In this document: positions 8,722 to 17,634 of the stretch, piece by piece
Position numbering within the stretch: the first letter of the stretch is position 1
Layout of the letters: each line of letters opens with the position of its first letter
Assembly (NCBI RefSeq): GCF_026278245.1
Contig: NZ_CP111079.1
Location: 994,501-1,058,500 of the forward strand
Direction: 5' to 3'
Source: Pontibacter kalidii
GTDB lineage: Bacteria > Bacteroidota > Bacteroidia > Cytophagales > Hymenobacteraceae
Length of the DNA stretch: 64,000 bases
The notes under the pieces: generated by a model
The model's database searches: none
What the model was told of the DNA's origin: nothing
What the model saw: the letters and a program-made list of their open reading frames with translations, nothing else
Translations under genes and position numbers: made by a program

Positions 8722-9948
8722 TTACTTGCTCAAAGTATAACCTGCCATAATAAATATGCCTGCGCTCGTCAGCTTTAACCGGCCCGCGCCAATGTTCGAC
8801 AGGGGGATCTTCACGAAGGGCTCAGCACCAACGGAGAAAGCGGGAGATAGCCTGCGCGTGTACCCGACAGACAGGTTCTGAACCCCAAGCCAGTGCTTGT
8901 TCTCGTTCGCAACCTCCCAGGTCTTGCTGTAAGGTTTTTGCCCGGCGTGCTGGTAAGTATAAGTATACTTTTCCTCCAGCATAAGGTAACTGGAAACGCC
9001 AGCCTGCACAGAAAGTATGTTTTTACCCCGCTTCAGGAGATGGTATTGCAGGTTCAGGGGGATATCCAGTACCTGGCATTTCGCCTCAATGCCATCTGGC
9101 AGCGGCTTGTTATCCCAGAAGCCCGGGTAAGGTTCATACTCTCTTGCCTCTGTACTGTAGATCTTTTTGGCACCTACTGCCCCGGTTACCAGGCTGAGGC
9201 GTTCGGTTAGCGGCACGCTTACTAATAAGCCGGCGTTCATACTGACCGCGTCTGCGTTCCTGAACCTGACGGTTGTTATGTCCGGAGCCAGCACGAGGGC
9301 CAGGCTAATTCCTTTCAGGAACACCGGCTCCTTTTGGCTTTGGCTTGATTCGCTGCTATCAGCTACTTTCGGTTGCACGGCTTGCTTTAAAGCCGTTTGC
9401 GTTGCTGTGTCAGGCAAAAGCGCCTCAGGGCTTACCACAGTAACGGCTGCGGCTTCCATGGTTGTCGTTATACTTGCTGTGCTCTGCTTTAGCTCTATCG
9501 GGATCATTTCCAGCGGCTTTACAGGCACCACATCCCGTTTTGTTGGTGTTTTATGGTCACCCTCCGCGGGAGCTACAATACCGGGGCCTGTGCGCTTCTC
9601 CTGTTGCTGTGTCGCCCCCACTGGAGGCCCCGGTAAAGTAGCAACCTCTCCGTTTCTGGTTTTAGCTTGTAGCTGTGTCCCGGCGGCTTCTGTTGCCTGC
9701 GCTGCGGCAAGACTTTCAGTTTTTGGCTTTTCTGCTGTTGAGGTAGCGGGTTTATCTGATAGTTGCCAAATCAACACCATGCTTCCCAGCAATGCCAGCA
9801 GCAAGGGCAGAAAGCGCCTTCCGTCGGACCATCCCCCGTGCCTGCCATCCAGTTTGCGGTCCATAGCTCTCCAGGCCTCTGGATCGAAGGGTGGATCATA
9901 CCTTTCGGCTGATTTTCGGAACAGATCGTCAAGTTCTTCGTCAGACAT
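8722..9948 (-). CDS. Candidate trans-envelope anti-sigma factor with C-terminal beta-barrel
   Basis: A 408-residue protein. Residues 1-40 are a short charged cytoplasmic segment (ELDDLFRKSAERYDPPFDPEAW). One membrane helix follows at about 46-62 (FLPLLLALLGSMVLIW). Next is a long linker rich in Thr, Ala, Pro and Lys up to about residue 200. The last 200 residues have the strand pattern of an outer-membrane barrel. It follows the ECF sigma gene and overlaps it by 8 bases. The layout matches the dual-membrane-spanning anti-sigma factors described in Bacteroides, which would sense outer-membrane state and hold the sigma factor. That role is inferred from layout and context, not shown. Confidence 0.75.
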   Translation of the reverse strand: MSDEELDDLFRKSAERYDPPFDPEAWRAMDRKLDGRHGGWSDGRRFLPLLLALLGSMVLIWQLSDKPATSTAEKPKTESLAAAQATEAAGTQLQAKTRNGEVATLPGPPVGATQQQEKRTGPGIVAPAEGDHKTPTKRDVVPVKPLEMIPIELKQSTASITTTMEAAAVTVVSPEALLPDTATQTALKQAVQPKVADSSESSQSQKEPVFLKGISLALVLAPDITTVRFRNADAVSMNAGLLVSVPLTERLSLVTGAVGAKKIYSTEAREYEPYPGFWDNKPLPDGIEAKCQVLDIPLNLQYHLLKRGKNILSVQAGVSSYLMLEEKYTYTYQHAGQKPYSKTWEVANENKHWLGVQNLSVGYTRRLSPAFSVGAEPFVKIPLSNIGAGRLKLTSAGIFIMAGYTLSK

Positions 9949-10546
9949 ATTGCTTAAACTCTTCTATCCTACTTTTCTTTAGCGCTTCCCGGAGGTTTGC
10001 CCTCGCCTTGGCAAGGTTCGACTTCGAGGTGCCAACGGCAATGCCCAGTATCACGGCAATCTCCTCGTGTGTGTAGCCATCAATCACGTAGAGGTTAAAC
10101 ACGGCGCGGTATCCTGGAGATAGCTTTTGCACGAGTGAGATCAGGTATTCGTAGTTGATCTGCTGCACTACATCATAAGGGTCTGATGTGGGTGCTGCCG
10201 CTTCAAGGTCCTGGAGGTGGTAATTCTTCAGATTGTGCCGGTAGTTATCCAGTGCGGTATTGATCATGATCCGGCGCAGCCACCATTTAAAGGGCTTTTG
10301 CGGATCGTACTGCTTTAGCCGGGTGAACACTTTCATGAAACCATCGTTGAGCACTTCCTTTGCTTCTTCCATGTTCTTAGAGTAGCGGGCGCAAACACTC
10401 ATAGCATAGCCGAAGAAATGCTTGTACAGCTTTCTCTGAGCCTCACGGTCCTCTTTGAGGCAGCCCTGAAGCAACGTCTCCAACCCTTTGCTTTCTGTTA
10501 CGCTCACTATTCCAGAGTTTGCGCTCCCATCACGGAGCTTTTCCAA
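9941..10546 (-). CDS. ECF-type RNA polymerase sigma factor
   Basis: A 201-residue sigma-70 family protein. Region 2 runs from about residue 40 to 100 (YARYSKNMEEAKEVLNDGFMKVFTRLKQYD, then WLRRIMINTALDNYR). Region 4 lies at about 135-190, with YTHEEIAVILGIAVGTSKSNLAKARANL as the DNA-binding helix-turn-helix. It overlaps the putative anti-sigma gene at 8722-9948 by 8 bases, the usual arrangement for an ECF sigma and its regulator. The CHRD-cytochrome-YceI-DUF5777 genes that follow are candidate targets, though no matching promoter was located. Confidence 0.92.
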   Translation of the reverse strand: MEKLRDGSANSGIVSVTESKGLETLLQGCLKEDREAQRKLYKHFFGYAMSVCARYSKNMEEAKEVLNDGFMKVFTRLKQYDPQKPFKWWLRRIMINTALDNYRHNLKNYHLQDLEAAAPTSDPYDVVQQINYEYLISLVQKLSPGYRAVFNLYVIDGYTHEEIAVILGIAVGTSKSNLAKARANLREALKKSRIEEFKQYV

Positions 10547-11068
10547 GAATGGTTGCCTTGGCTAAAAGAAATATTTTATACTTTGTTTACGTGTTTTGAG
10601 GGGGTTCCAGGTCAACTAAATGGGCTGCCTTGCCAGGCTGGGAGGGCACGGTATCATCTGGGGTGCAGGCGATTTCCGGCCCCGTGAGGCAGAGTGAGAG
10701 ATTGAATCACGAGTGGACTGAAAACGAGCCACAGCCTTGGTAAACGGTGCCGGAGAGAGAAAAGTCGAATGCCAGTACGGGGCAGGGGCAGTTCCTAAAC
10801 TACAACAACGACTGAAGGCTCCAAGTCAGAGTGTCAGGCTGCAGGGGCTGGCTTCTAGAGAGCAGGATTTAAGGTTACGTTCCGAACTTGACGCGAGCGT
10901 ATAGAGGTTAACTGTTCACCCGATCCGGAGCGAAAGGTATACTTATTAACCAAGGATTCTTTTTAAGAAAACTTTCCTAATTCACATCTCTGCTAAGCAA
11001 CTTCCAGCGCTAATTACTATATTCCACAGCAAAACGAACTTTCATTCCAGATACTTAAGGTCAACGGC
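10547..11068. other. Gap with no recognised gene
   Basis: About 520 bases between the minus-strand sigma gene and the plus-strand DUF5690 gene, so it should hold divergent promoters. Reading frames are short and overlap the sigma gene antisense. AAGTATA-type motifs occur near 10571 and 10931. No clear operator or hairpin was seen. Confidence 0.45.
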
Positions 11069-12370
11069 ATGTCAAAGATACTAGATAAGAATAGTAGCCA
11101 GATCAAAATCGGGCTGTATGCTGCCGTTGTGGTGTTCCTGGCTTATACGATGATCTTCGGCTTCCGAAAGTCTTTTACAGTGGCCACTTTCGATGGACTT
11201 GAAGTTGCCGGCTATAGCTATAAAACACTACTGGTCGTCAGCCAGGTGCTGGGATACCTGTTGGCCAAGTTCTATGGCATTAAGTATATTTCCGAGCTTA
11301 AACGAACGGGCAGGGGGAAGGTGATTCTCCTTCTGACAGGAATTTCCTGGTTAAGCTGGCTGTTTTTTGCTCTGGTGCCGCCTCCTTACAACATCGCTTT
11401 TCTGTTCATCAATGGTTTCCCGCTCGGTATGCTTTGGGGAGTCGTTTTCTCGTATGTGGAGGGCAGGAGAAGTACCGACTTCATTGGGGCAACCTTAGCG
11501 GTGAGCTTCATCTTCGCCTCCGGGTTTGTTAAATCCGTTGGTGCCTGGCTGATGGTGCAGTTTGGCGTATCCGAATTTTGGGTACCGTTTTATACCGGTT
11601 TGGTCTTCGCCCTGCCGTTATTGCTGTTTGTTTTCCTGATGGAGAAAATTCCGCCACCTAGTGAAGAAGACATTCAGCTGAGAGCAGAGCGTGCTCCCAT
11701 GACCGAAGGAGACCGTAAGCGCTTTGTGAAGGAATTTTTTGCCGGTATAGCAGCCTGCGTGCTGATCTATTGCTTTGCGACCATCTTCCGGGATATTCGC
11801 GATAACTTTGGCGCCGAAATGTGGAAAGAGCTGGGGTATTTTAGCCAGCCGTCCATATTCTCAAAAACAGAAATCCCCATCACCCTGATTATACTTGTTT
11901 TGATCGGCAGCATGGTGCTCATCAAGAACAATTATAAAGCTTTGCAAACGGCACATGTTTTTATTCTGATCGGATTTACCATCGCCGGGGCTTCAACCTT
12001 GCTCTTTACCACGAAATCAATAGAGCCATTCTGGTGGATGATGCTGGTCGGGCTGGGTTTGTACATGGTATACATCCCGTTTAATGCTGTATTCTTCGAC
12101 CGGTTGATTTCCACCTTTAAGTATACCGGAAACGTAGGTTTTTTAATTTATCTAGCTGATTCATTCGGGTATGTGGGCAGCGTGGGGGTACTGTTCAGCA
12201 AAGAGATCTTCAGGGTACAATTAAACTGGGTAACGTTCTTTTCAAACAGTGTGATAGGCCTTTCAGCGATCGGCATTTTACTCACTGTTTTTTCTATGGT
12301 TTATTTCGGAAGGAAGTATGAAAAGCTCAGGACCAGAGGAGTAAGCGTTCCTAAAACAATGCAAGTATAA
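11069..12370 (+). CDS. DUF5690 family multi-pass membrane protein (MFS-like)
   Basis: A 433-residue protein with about 12 hydrophobic segments and short polar loops. The N-terminal half has the loop FGFRKSFTVATFDG and conserved FPLGMLWGVVFSYVEGRR. The family is annotated as DUF5690 and resembles major facilitator transporters, but no substrate is known. The central loop (about residues 195-220, PPPSEEDIQLRAER) is cytoplasmic if the topology follows MFS. It stands alone, with its own upstream gap and a convergent gene downstream. Confidence 0.8.
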   Translation: MSKILDKNSSQIKIGLYAAVVVFLAYTMIFGFRKSFTVATFDGLEVAGYSYKTLLVVSQVLGYLLAKFYGIKYISELKRTGRGKVILLLTGISWLSWLFFALVPPPYNIAFLFINGFPLGMLWGVVFSYVEGRRSTDFIGATLAVSFIFASGFVKSVGAWLMVQFGVSEFWVPFYTGLVFALPLLLFVFLMEKIPPPSEEDIQLRAERAPMTEGDRKRFVKEFFAGIAACVLIYCFATIFRDIRDNFGAEMWKELGYFSQPSIFSKTEIPITLIILVLIGSMVLIKNNYKALQTAHVFILIGFTIAGASTLLFTTKSIEPFWWMMLVGLGLYMVYIPFNAVFFDRLISTFKYTGNVGFLIYLADSFGYVGSVGVLFSKEIFRVQLNWVTFFSNSVIGLSAIGILLTVFSMVYFGRKYEKLRTRGVSVPKTMQV

Positions 12371-12426
12371 GCTTTCCGGTTTCCCTTTCTTGTCCATCCA
12401 CAAAAGTCACTACTGAAGTACCGCAG

Positions 12427-12798
12427 CTACTTATTCAGGAACCGGTAGAAAATAAGGCCGCCCACTGCGTAAAGCACCGCATCTATCCAGTCGCCGGTAT
12501 AGCGGGGCATGAACTTCGGAAAGAAAACTTCAAAGGCCAGCGAGAAGTACAGCACCGTAAAAACTACGTGGTACCAGGAAAGGCGCACCTGAGGCCCGTA
12601 AAAGAACCGCAGCACAAATAGGGTGGTGGTGAGAACCAGCGGCAGGCAAAGCAAATCATCCAGGTAATGCTGCACCAGCCAGTTTCGGGGCAAGGCCAGC
12701 CAGCGCCATCCCCAATGCCCCAGGTAAACCGCTGCCAGCACCCAGAACAGCGGACTGAGGGTATTCCAACTCAGCCGGCGAGCAAGGCGATGAGCCAC
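12427..12798 (-). CDS. Small multi-pass membrane protein of unknown function
   Basis: A 123-residue protein with four hydrophobic segments (about residues 15-32, 48-64, 72-90 and 100-118). It contains no catalytic motif that could be recognised. Similar small proteins in Cytophagales carry doubtful transporter names, and none is adopted here. It overlaps the zinc-ribbon gene upstream by 28 bases on the same strand, so the two are co-transcribed and probably work at the same membrane. Confidence 0.65.
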   Translation of the reverse strand: MAHRLARRLSWNTLSPLFWVLAAVYLGHWGWRWLALPRNWLVQHYLDDLLCLPLVLTTTLFVLRFFYGPQVRLSWYHVVFTVLYFSLAFEVFFPKFMPRYTGDWIDAVLYAVGGLIFYRFLNK

Positions 12799-13067
12799 AG
12801 GAAAAGAGAGATAAGGGATGCAAACGCAATCTGAAAACCCAGCCCGATCCTCTTGTAGAACCTGGTAAACCAGGGATCATCAGGGTTAATCTCGATGAAC
12901 TTCACAGAGAAGCGCTGTTCCTCCTCTAGCTTGCGTTCCTCCCGCGCTTGCTGACGGGCAACAGTGACAGGGTCAAGTATGCTATGGCAGTGTTCGCAGC
13001 GATCCGTAGCATTTTGGGTCCAGCGGGACCATTTACCGCATTGGGGGCATTTTTTGCTGGCGTTCAT
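12771..13067 (-). CDS. Zinc-ribbon protein with a C-terminal membrane helix
   Basis: A 98-residue protein. A four-cysteine zinc ribbon opens it (CPQCGKW, then CEHCHS; residues about 8-30). A charged helical linker rich in Arg and Glu follows, and one hydrophobic segment closes the protein (about 76-97, IAFASLISLFLWLIALLAG). The ribbon would face the cytoplasm if the tail is a simple anchor. The function is unknown. Its gene overlaps the next membrane-protein gene by 28 bases. Confidence 0.75.
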   Translation of the reverse strand: MNASKKCPQCGKWSRWTQNATDRCEHCHSILDPVTVARQQAREERKLEEEQRFSVKFIEINPDDPWFTRFYKRIGLGFQIAFASLISLFLWLIALLAG

Positions 13068-13224
13068 AGGTATTTCAGGTATAGCTCACTTCTTCAGCGA
13101 TTCGCTGAGGTGGTAAACGGGTGGCAAAGTATTGTTAAGCCTGACTGTAAAAAATCAGTTGTCTCGCTCGACAGGTCAATGCAAAGGTAACAACTTTTTC
13201 GTAGTTTAGCTCCAAAGAGCTAAC

Positions 13225-13848
13225 ATGAAGGAGAAGATCATCAGCAAGGCAGTCGGAGTCTTTAACAGGAAAGGTATCAGCAAGGCCACCCTCCGGGATA
13301 TTGCCCGGGAGTTAACCATCAGCGACGGGCATCTGCGGTACTACTTTAAGACCAAGGAAGAACTGGTGCTATCCATTTTTTCAGAAATGGAAAAAGAAAT
13401 AACCTCTCATGCCACCCCGACCGTCGCTTACCTTGAAGATGCGCAGGCTTTGGTGGTTCCCCTGACCAACATTTACAGGGTCATGTACCGGTATATCTTC
13501 TTCTTCACAGAATCAACGGCTATACTGGAGACATTCCCCAAAGTATACTTCGCCTACGAGCAATTATTCCAAAGCAGGAGGGAGATGTTCTTAGCCATTT
13601 TTGAGCAGTATAAAAGAGAAGGCGTATTTGAGGGCAAAGTGGAAGCTCACCTGTTTCCGCTGCTATTCGAGCAGGTGTTCATTATCTCAGATAGTTGGGT
13701 AAGGTATGCCCGGCTGCCGCACAACCGACACCTCAGCCAGGAAAAGCAGATACAGCACTATGTGGCAGTGACAGTATCGTTGCTCCTGCCATACTTCAAT
13801 GCCCGGTTAAAAAACGGGGTCATGGCCTGGCTTAAGCAGGTTGAATAA
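13225..13848 (+). CDS. TetR family transcriptional regulator
   Basis: A 207-residue protein. The N-terminal helix-turn-helix is typical: IISKAVGVFNRKGISKATLRDIARELTISDGHLRYYFKTKEEL, residues about 5-50. The C-terminal ligand domain (about 60-200) is helical and aromatic-rich (YRVMYRYIFFFTES). The family represses or activates nearby genes in response to small ligands. No gene follows on the same strand for 1.1 kb, and the zinc-ribbon gene is divergent with a 157-base gap, so the target may be itself or that gene. Confidence 0.9.
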   Translation: MKEKIISKAVGVFNRKGISKATLRDIARELTISDGHLRYYFKTKEELVLSIFSEMEKEITSHATPTVAYLEDAQALVVPLTNIYRVMYRYIFFFTESTAILETFPKVYFAYEQLFQSRREMFLAIFEQYKREGVFEGKVEAHLFPLLFEQVFIISDSWVRYARLPHNRHLSQEKQIQHYVAVTVSLLLPYFNARLKNGVMAWLKQVE

Positions 13849-14976
13849 GTTTGTAACAGGAATAGTGCAAAATATTTATACTTTAAGGTAGCAGTTCTTT
13901 TCTGTGGGGGAGTTCATTAACACCCTCCGGACCGCTCCTCCCATGCGTTCAACCAGGTTATTTCTGTCAAAACCTGGCTTGCCTGGTTAGCCGTGTTAGG
14001 GAGGATGCACCGGGGGGACACCAGCAGAAGCAGGAGGAGGCATCCAAAGTATGGGATCCTTTAAAGTTCCCTGATTATTCCTCTGATTCCCGCCTGGTGC
14101 ACAAACTCTTATGTGCAAAGCTGTTAGCAGGCTATGCTGCCTCATGGCCGAACACCTTCGGATGTATCTGCTTCCTGCCTAGCCGCCCAACAGAGAGTAT
14201 GGTTGTCTGTTCGACAGCCCTCTTTTCTGATACCTCCCTGTGCTCGCCACCTCGGCAGGCCCTTCAGTTGCTGGAAGCCAATCAATCTCCAGAAACAGCA
14301 CTGCCTAAAATACAGTAACGGGATGTGTTTCAGTGCCAACCATGATTGAAAGGTTGAATAGAGACGGAAGTACAGCAACAGGGAAGCTGGAATAAAAGTC
14401 AAAAAATATCTAACTTCAGTGCTATTAATATCGTAAAAACTCAGCGTGAAGTAGTTATATCTAGTTTAGCGTGTGGGTGGCAGTGCTAGCACCTGCTTCT
14501 GGCCGAACAGCCTTTAAGCCCCTCTTTTAAGTTTAGACTCAAAAGGAAACCACCTTGGACAGGGTTCACTCGACTGGCCGGAGAGATTTGCCTCTTCGGG
14601 AAAGCCTTAGCCCTGGAAGCACTTGAATGAATCTCCTCTTACAGGAGGCATCCTGCATAACACATTATGTTACGATAGGCTGTGGTTGGATTTTGTATAC
14701 TATATGAAGTGTTGATGGTATGTGCGGCAAGCTAAAAAGTACCCTCCTGCTCAGTTTGACTCTCGATATTAGCCTGCTCAGCATACTTCCTGTTTGCGCG
14801 CAAAACAACCCTGAACATGACAAAGGACCGGAAGTGAACCGCCATAACAGGGAAGGTCACTATGAAATCTAACACGCTCACTTCTGATGTAGGAACAAGC
14901 CTTCTTAACTGGATAAGGGGGAAGTGCCTATCAATTTCAAACGTTTCTGTAATCATTCATTCTTACCACCAGTTTT
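13849..14976. other. Long gap upstream of urease module 1
   Basis: About 1.1 kb with no convincing gene. Overlapping frames at 14097-14402 on both strands and at 14732-14956 have low-complexity or Cys/Ser-rich text and no neighbours. One compact hairpin with an outer helix lies at 14560-14615 (listed separately). The promoter of the first urease operon must lie here, but no exact -7/-33 pair was found. Confidence 0.5.
14560..14615 (+). other. Possible structured RNA element upstream of ureA
   Basis: An 8-bp hairpin (14578-14585 pairing with 14592-14599, one G-T pair, 6-base loop) sits inside a 5-bp outer helix (CAGGG at 14560-14564 with CCCTG at 14611-14615). It lies 362 bases before ureA on the same strand. 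It could be leader structure of the urease transcript or chance pairing. It matches no riboswitch class closely enough to name. Confidence 0.25.
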
Positions 14977-15282
14977 ATGCACTTAAATCCAATAGAATAC
15001 GAAAAACTAATGCTTCATCTTGCAGGGGAGGTTGCTGCAAAAAGGCTTAAAAGAGGTGTGAAGCTCAACTACCCCGAGTCCGTTGCCTACATCTGTGGCA
15101 TTTTGATGGAGGAAGCCCGTGACGGGAAGAAAACTGTGGCAGAGCTTATGGACTATGGTGCAAAGCTCTTGAATAAGAACCAGGTAATGGAAGGTGTGCC
15201 TGATATCATACGCTTTGTACAGGTAGAGGTCACCTTTCCGGACGGCATGAAACTCATCACGGTTGACAATCCTATCCGCTAG
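14977..15282 (+). CDS. ureA: Urease gamma subunit (module 1)
   Basis: A 101-residue protein of canonical UreA length. It opens [20 protein letters not shown] and carries the conserved [22 protein letters not shown] and [19 protein letters not shown]. It forms the trimeric base of the (alpha-beta-gamma)3 urease, which hydrolyses urea to ammonia and carbamate. No signal peptide is present. It is the first gene of a ten-gene operon, with ureB 30 bases downstream. It is about 88% identical by eye to the module 2 copy at 43490. Confidence 0.97.
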   Translation: MHLNPIEYEKLMLHLAGEVAAKRLKRGVKLNYPESVAYICGILMEEARDGKKTVAELMDYGAKLLNKNQVMEGVPDIIRFVQVEVTFPDGMKLITVDNPIR

Positions 15283-15312
15283 TCCACGCCAAGAACAACT
15301 AAAAAATTATAT

Positions 15313-15714
15313 ATGAGACCAGGTGAATATATACTAAAGAAAGGGGATATAAAGGCAAATGAGAATCGTAAAATAGTACGAGTAAACGTAGCCAACACCG
15401 GAGACCGACCTGTTCAGGTAGGCTCACATTACCATTTTTTTGAGGCTAACAGGTCGCTTGAGTTTGACCGGGCGGCTGCTTTGGGCATGCGCCTGAACAT
15501 TCCGGCAGGCACTGCTGTGCGTTTTGAGCCGGGCGAGAAGAAAGCAGTGTTCCTTGTAGAGTATGGAGGTAACAAAGTAATCCGTGGTTTTAATAATCTG
15601 ACGGAAGGAGATGTATCGAAGCAGGAAGTGAGGAATAAAGCCTTGGAAAGGGCAAAGGAACAAGGATTTATGAGCGCAGGCAGATCTTCTAAATCTCCTA
15701 GGAAAAAAAAATAA
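15313..15714 (+). CDS. ureB: Urease beta subunit (module 1)
   Basis: A 133-residue protein. It begins [15 protein letters not shown] and shows the family core [40 protein letters not shown] and [12 protein letters not shown]. It is a structural subunit bridging UreA and UreC. The last 30 residues are very basic ([13 protein letters not shown]), an extension beyond the usual beta subunit. Module 2 has a similar basic tail. There is no signal peptide. ureC starts 27 bases downstream. Confidence 0.97.
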   Translation: MRPGEYILKKGDIKANENRKIVRVNVANTGDRPVQVGSHYHFFEANRSLEFDRAAALGMRLNIPAGTAVRFEPGEKKAVFLVEYGGNKVIRGFNNLTEGDVSKQEVRNKALERAKEQGFMSAGRSSKSPRKKK

Positions 15715-15741
15715 TCAAGAGAATCATTTAATCAGGAAACC

Positions 15742-17577
15742 ATGGGAAATTGGAACAGACGCGAATGGATAAAAGTGGTAGGCCTGTCCACAGCCGGGCT
15801 TTCACTGCTGGGCTTCGATGCATTGGGAAGAGACTCATCTTCCGTAAAATACATTGACGGTGAACTCTACATTCCTAGAGATCGCTATGCTGCTCTCTTC
15901 GGGCCTACCACGGGGGATAAGGTGCGTCTGGCTGATACAGAGCTCTTCATCGAAATTGAGAAGGATTTTACGGTATACGGCGAGGAAAACAAGTTCGGGG
16001 GCGGTAAAACCATCCGCGACGGCATGGCCCAGTCCACCTCGGCCACACAGGACGAAGTGCTGGACCTGGTTTTGACCAACGCCATCATACTTGACCACTG
16101 GGGCATCGTGAAGGCAGATATCGGCATCAAGAACGGCAAGATCGTCGGTATCGGCAAGGCCGGTAACCCGGACACGCAGCCGGGGGTCACCAAGGGCATG
16201 ATCATAGGTGCCGCCACGGAGGTGCAGGCCTGTGCCGGCATCATAGTTACAGCAGGCGCCATCGACACCCACATCCACTTTATTGCCCCACAGCAGATAG
16301 ATGTAGCGCTCTATAGTGGCGTTACGACCATGATCGGTGGCGGCACAGGCCCAACTGACGGTACGATGGCTACTACCGTAACGCCGGGCAAGTGGTGGGT
16401 AGAGCGGATGCTGGAGGCCTCAGAGTCAATTCCTTTGAATTTAGGCTTCACGGGTAAAGGCAACACCTCTTCTTTCAAAGCGGCTGCCGAGCCCATTGAG
16501 GCCGGCGCGCTAGGCCTGAAACTCCACGAAGACTGGGGTTCCACGCCATCGGCCATCGACATAGCCCTGCAGGTGGCAGACAAGTATGACGTGCAGGTAA
16601 CACTTCACGCAGACACGCTGAACGAGGCGGGCTTCCTGGAGAATACGGTGAAGGCCATCAATGGCCGGACTATCCACTCTTACCACACGGAGGGCGCCGG
16701 TGGCGGCCACGCGCCGGACATCATCGAGATCGCCATGTACCCAAACGTGCTGCCGGCCTCCACTAACCCGACCAAGCCTTATACCATCAACACGGTAGAT
16801 GAGCATTTGGACATGCTCATGGCGGTTCACCACCTCGACAAGAGCATCCCCGAGGACGTGGCCTTTGCCGAGTCTCGCATCCGTTCTTCAACCATCGCGG
16901 CCGAGGATATCCTGCAGGACATGGGCGTGCTCAGTATCATGTCGTCCGACAGCCAGGCCATGGGCCGAGTTGCTGAAACAGTACTGCGAACCTGGCAGAC
17001 GGCGCATAAGATGAAGCTGCAACGCGGGCCGCTACAGGAGGATAAAGGTAAAGACAACGATAACTACCGCGCGAAACGCTATGTGGCCAAGTACACCATC
17101 AACCCAGCGATAACCCATGGAATAAGCCAGTATGTGGGCTCTATAGAAGTAGGCAAGTACGCAGACCTGGTGCTGTGGGAAACGGGCCTGTTTGGTGTGA
17201 AGCCGGAGGTGATCTTTAAGAATGGGATGATTGTGGGCTCCCGGTTAGGTGATCCGAACGGAGCCATTTCCCTGCCACAGCCAATCATGTACCGCTCTAT
17301 GTTCGGTTACCGTGGGAAGGCAATCAGCCAGTGCAGCTTCAACTTCGTTTCCGGCATCTCGCTTGAGAATGGCAACATCAATCGCCTGGGCCTTGCTAAA
17401 GGTGCTTTGCCAGTAAAAGGTTGTCGTAAAGTAACGAAGAAAGACATGATCCATAATAATGTAACGCCGAAACTGGAGGTGGATCCGGAGACATTTGAGG
17501 TAAGAGCTGATGGCCAGGTGTTGACCTGCGAGCCCCTGAAGGTTGTGCCCATGGCGCAGCGCTACTTCCTATTCTAA
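15742..17577 (+). CDS. ureC: Urease alpha (catalytic) subunit with N-terminal twin-arginine extension (module 1)
   Basis: A 611-residue catalytic subunit. Numbering is shifted by +43 from Klebsiella UreC, and all active-site residues are present: H177 and H179 (HIH), carbamylated K260, H289, H315, H363 and D403. The flap residue equivalent to Klebsiella Cys319 is V362. Residues 1-43 are an added leader: RREWIK at 6-11, then a hydrophobic stretch to about residue 25 and ALG as a possible cleavage site. This resembles a Tat signal, so the enzyme may be exported after nickel loading in the cytoplasm. The ATG at 15742 is preferred because the leader is conserved in protein between the two modules despite 14 silent codon changes. 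No internal ATG gives a normal N-terminus. Confidence 0.97.
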   Translation: MGNWNRREWIKVVGLSTAGLSLLGFDALGRDSSSVKYIDGELYIPRDRYAALFGPTTGDKVRLADTELFIEIEKDFTVYGEENKFGGGKTIRDGMAQSTSATQDEVLDLVLTNAIILDHWGIVKADIGIKNGKIVGIGKAGNPDTQPGVTKGMIIGAATEVQACAGIIVTAGAIDTHIHFIAPQQIDVALYSGVTTMIGGGTGPTDGTMATTVTPGKWWVERMLEASESIPLNLGFTGKGNTSSFKAAAEPIEAGALGLKLHEDWGSTPSAIDIALQVADKYDVQVTLHADTLNEAGFLENTVKAINGRTIHSYHTEGAGGGHAPDIIEIAMYPNVLPASTNPTKPYTINTVDEHLDMLMAVHHLDKSIPEDVAFAESRIRSSTIAAEDILQDMGVLSIMSSDSQAMGRVAETVLRTWQTAHKMKLQRGPLQEDKGKDNDNYRAKRYVAKYTINPAITHGISQYVGSIEVGKYADLVLWETGLFGVKPEVIFKNGMIVGSRLGDPNGAISLPQPIMYRSMFGYRGKAISQCSFNFVSGISLENGNINRLGLAKGALPVKGCRKVTKKDMIHNNVTPKLEVDPETFEVRADGQVLTCEPLKVVPMAQRYFLF

Positions 17578-17634
17578 TATTTCAAAACGTGCCACCGGCC
17601 AGGCTATACCTATGCCGGTAGCACGCTATAATAA

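Noticed and set aside
14097..14402. Open frames on both strands in the gap before urease module 1
   Set aside because: The translated text is rich in Cys, Ser and Pro, with no recognisable motif, no neighbours in operon and overlap between strands. They look like chance frames.
14555..14620. Possible guanidine-I (ykkC) riboswitch upstream of ureA
   Set aside because: CTGGCCGGAGAG resembles the ykkC core CTGGTCCGAGAG, and GGGAAA and GCCC follow. The conserved ACACGG segment is missing and two core bases differ, so the class cannot be supported by eye.
14690..14735. NikR-type operator before ureA
   Set aside because: GTATAC and GGTATG half-like words occur, but they do not form the GTATGA-N16-TCATAC inverted repeat.
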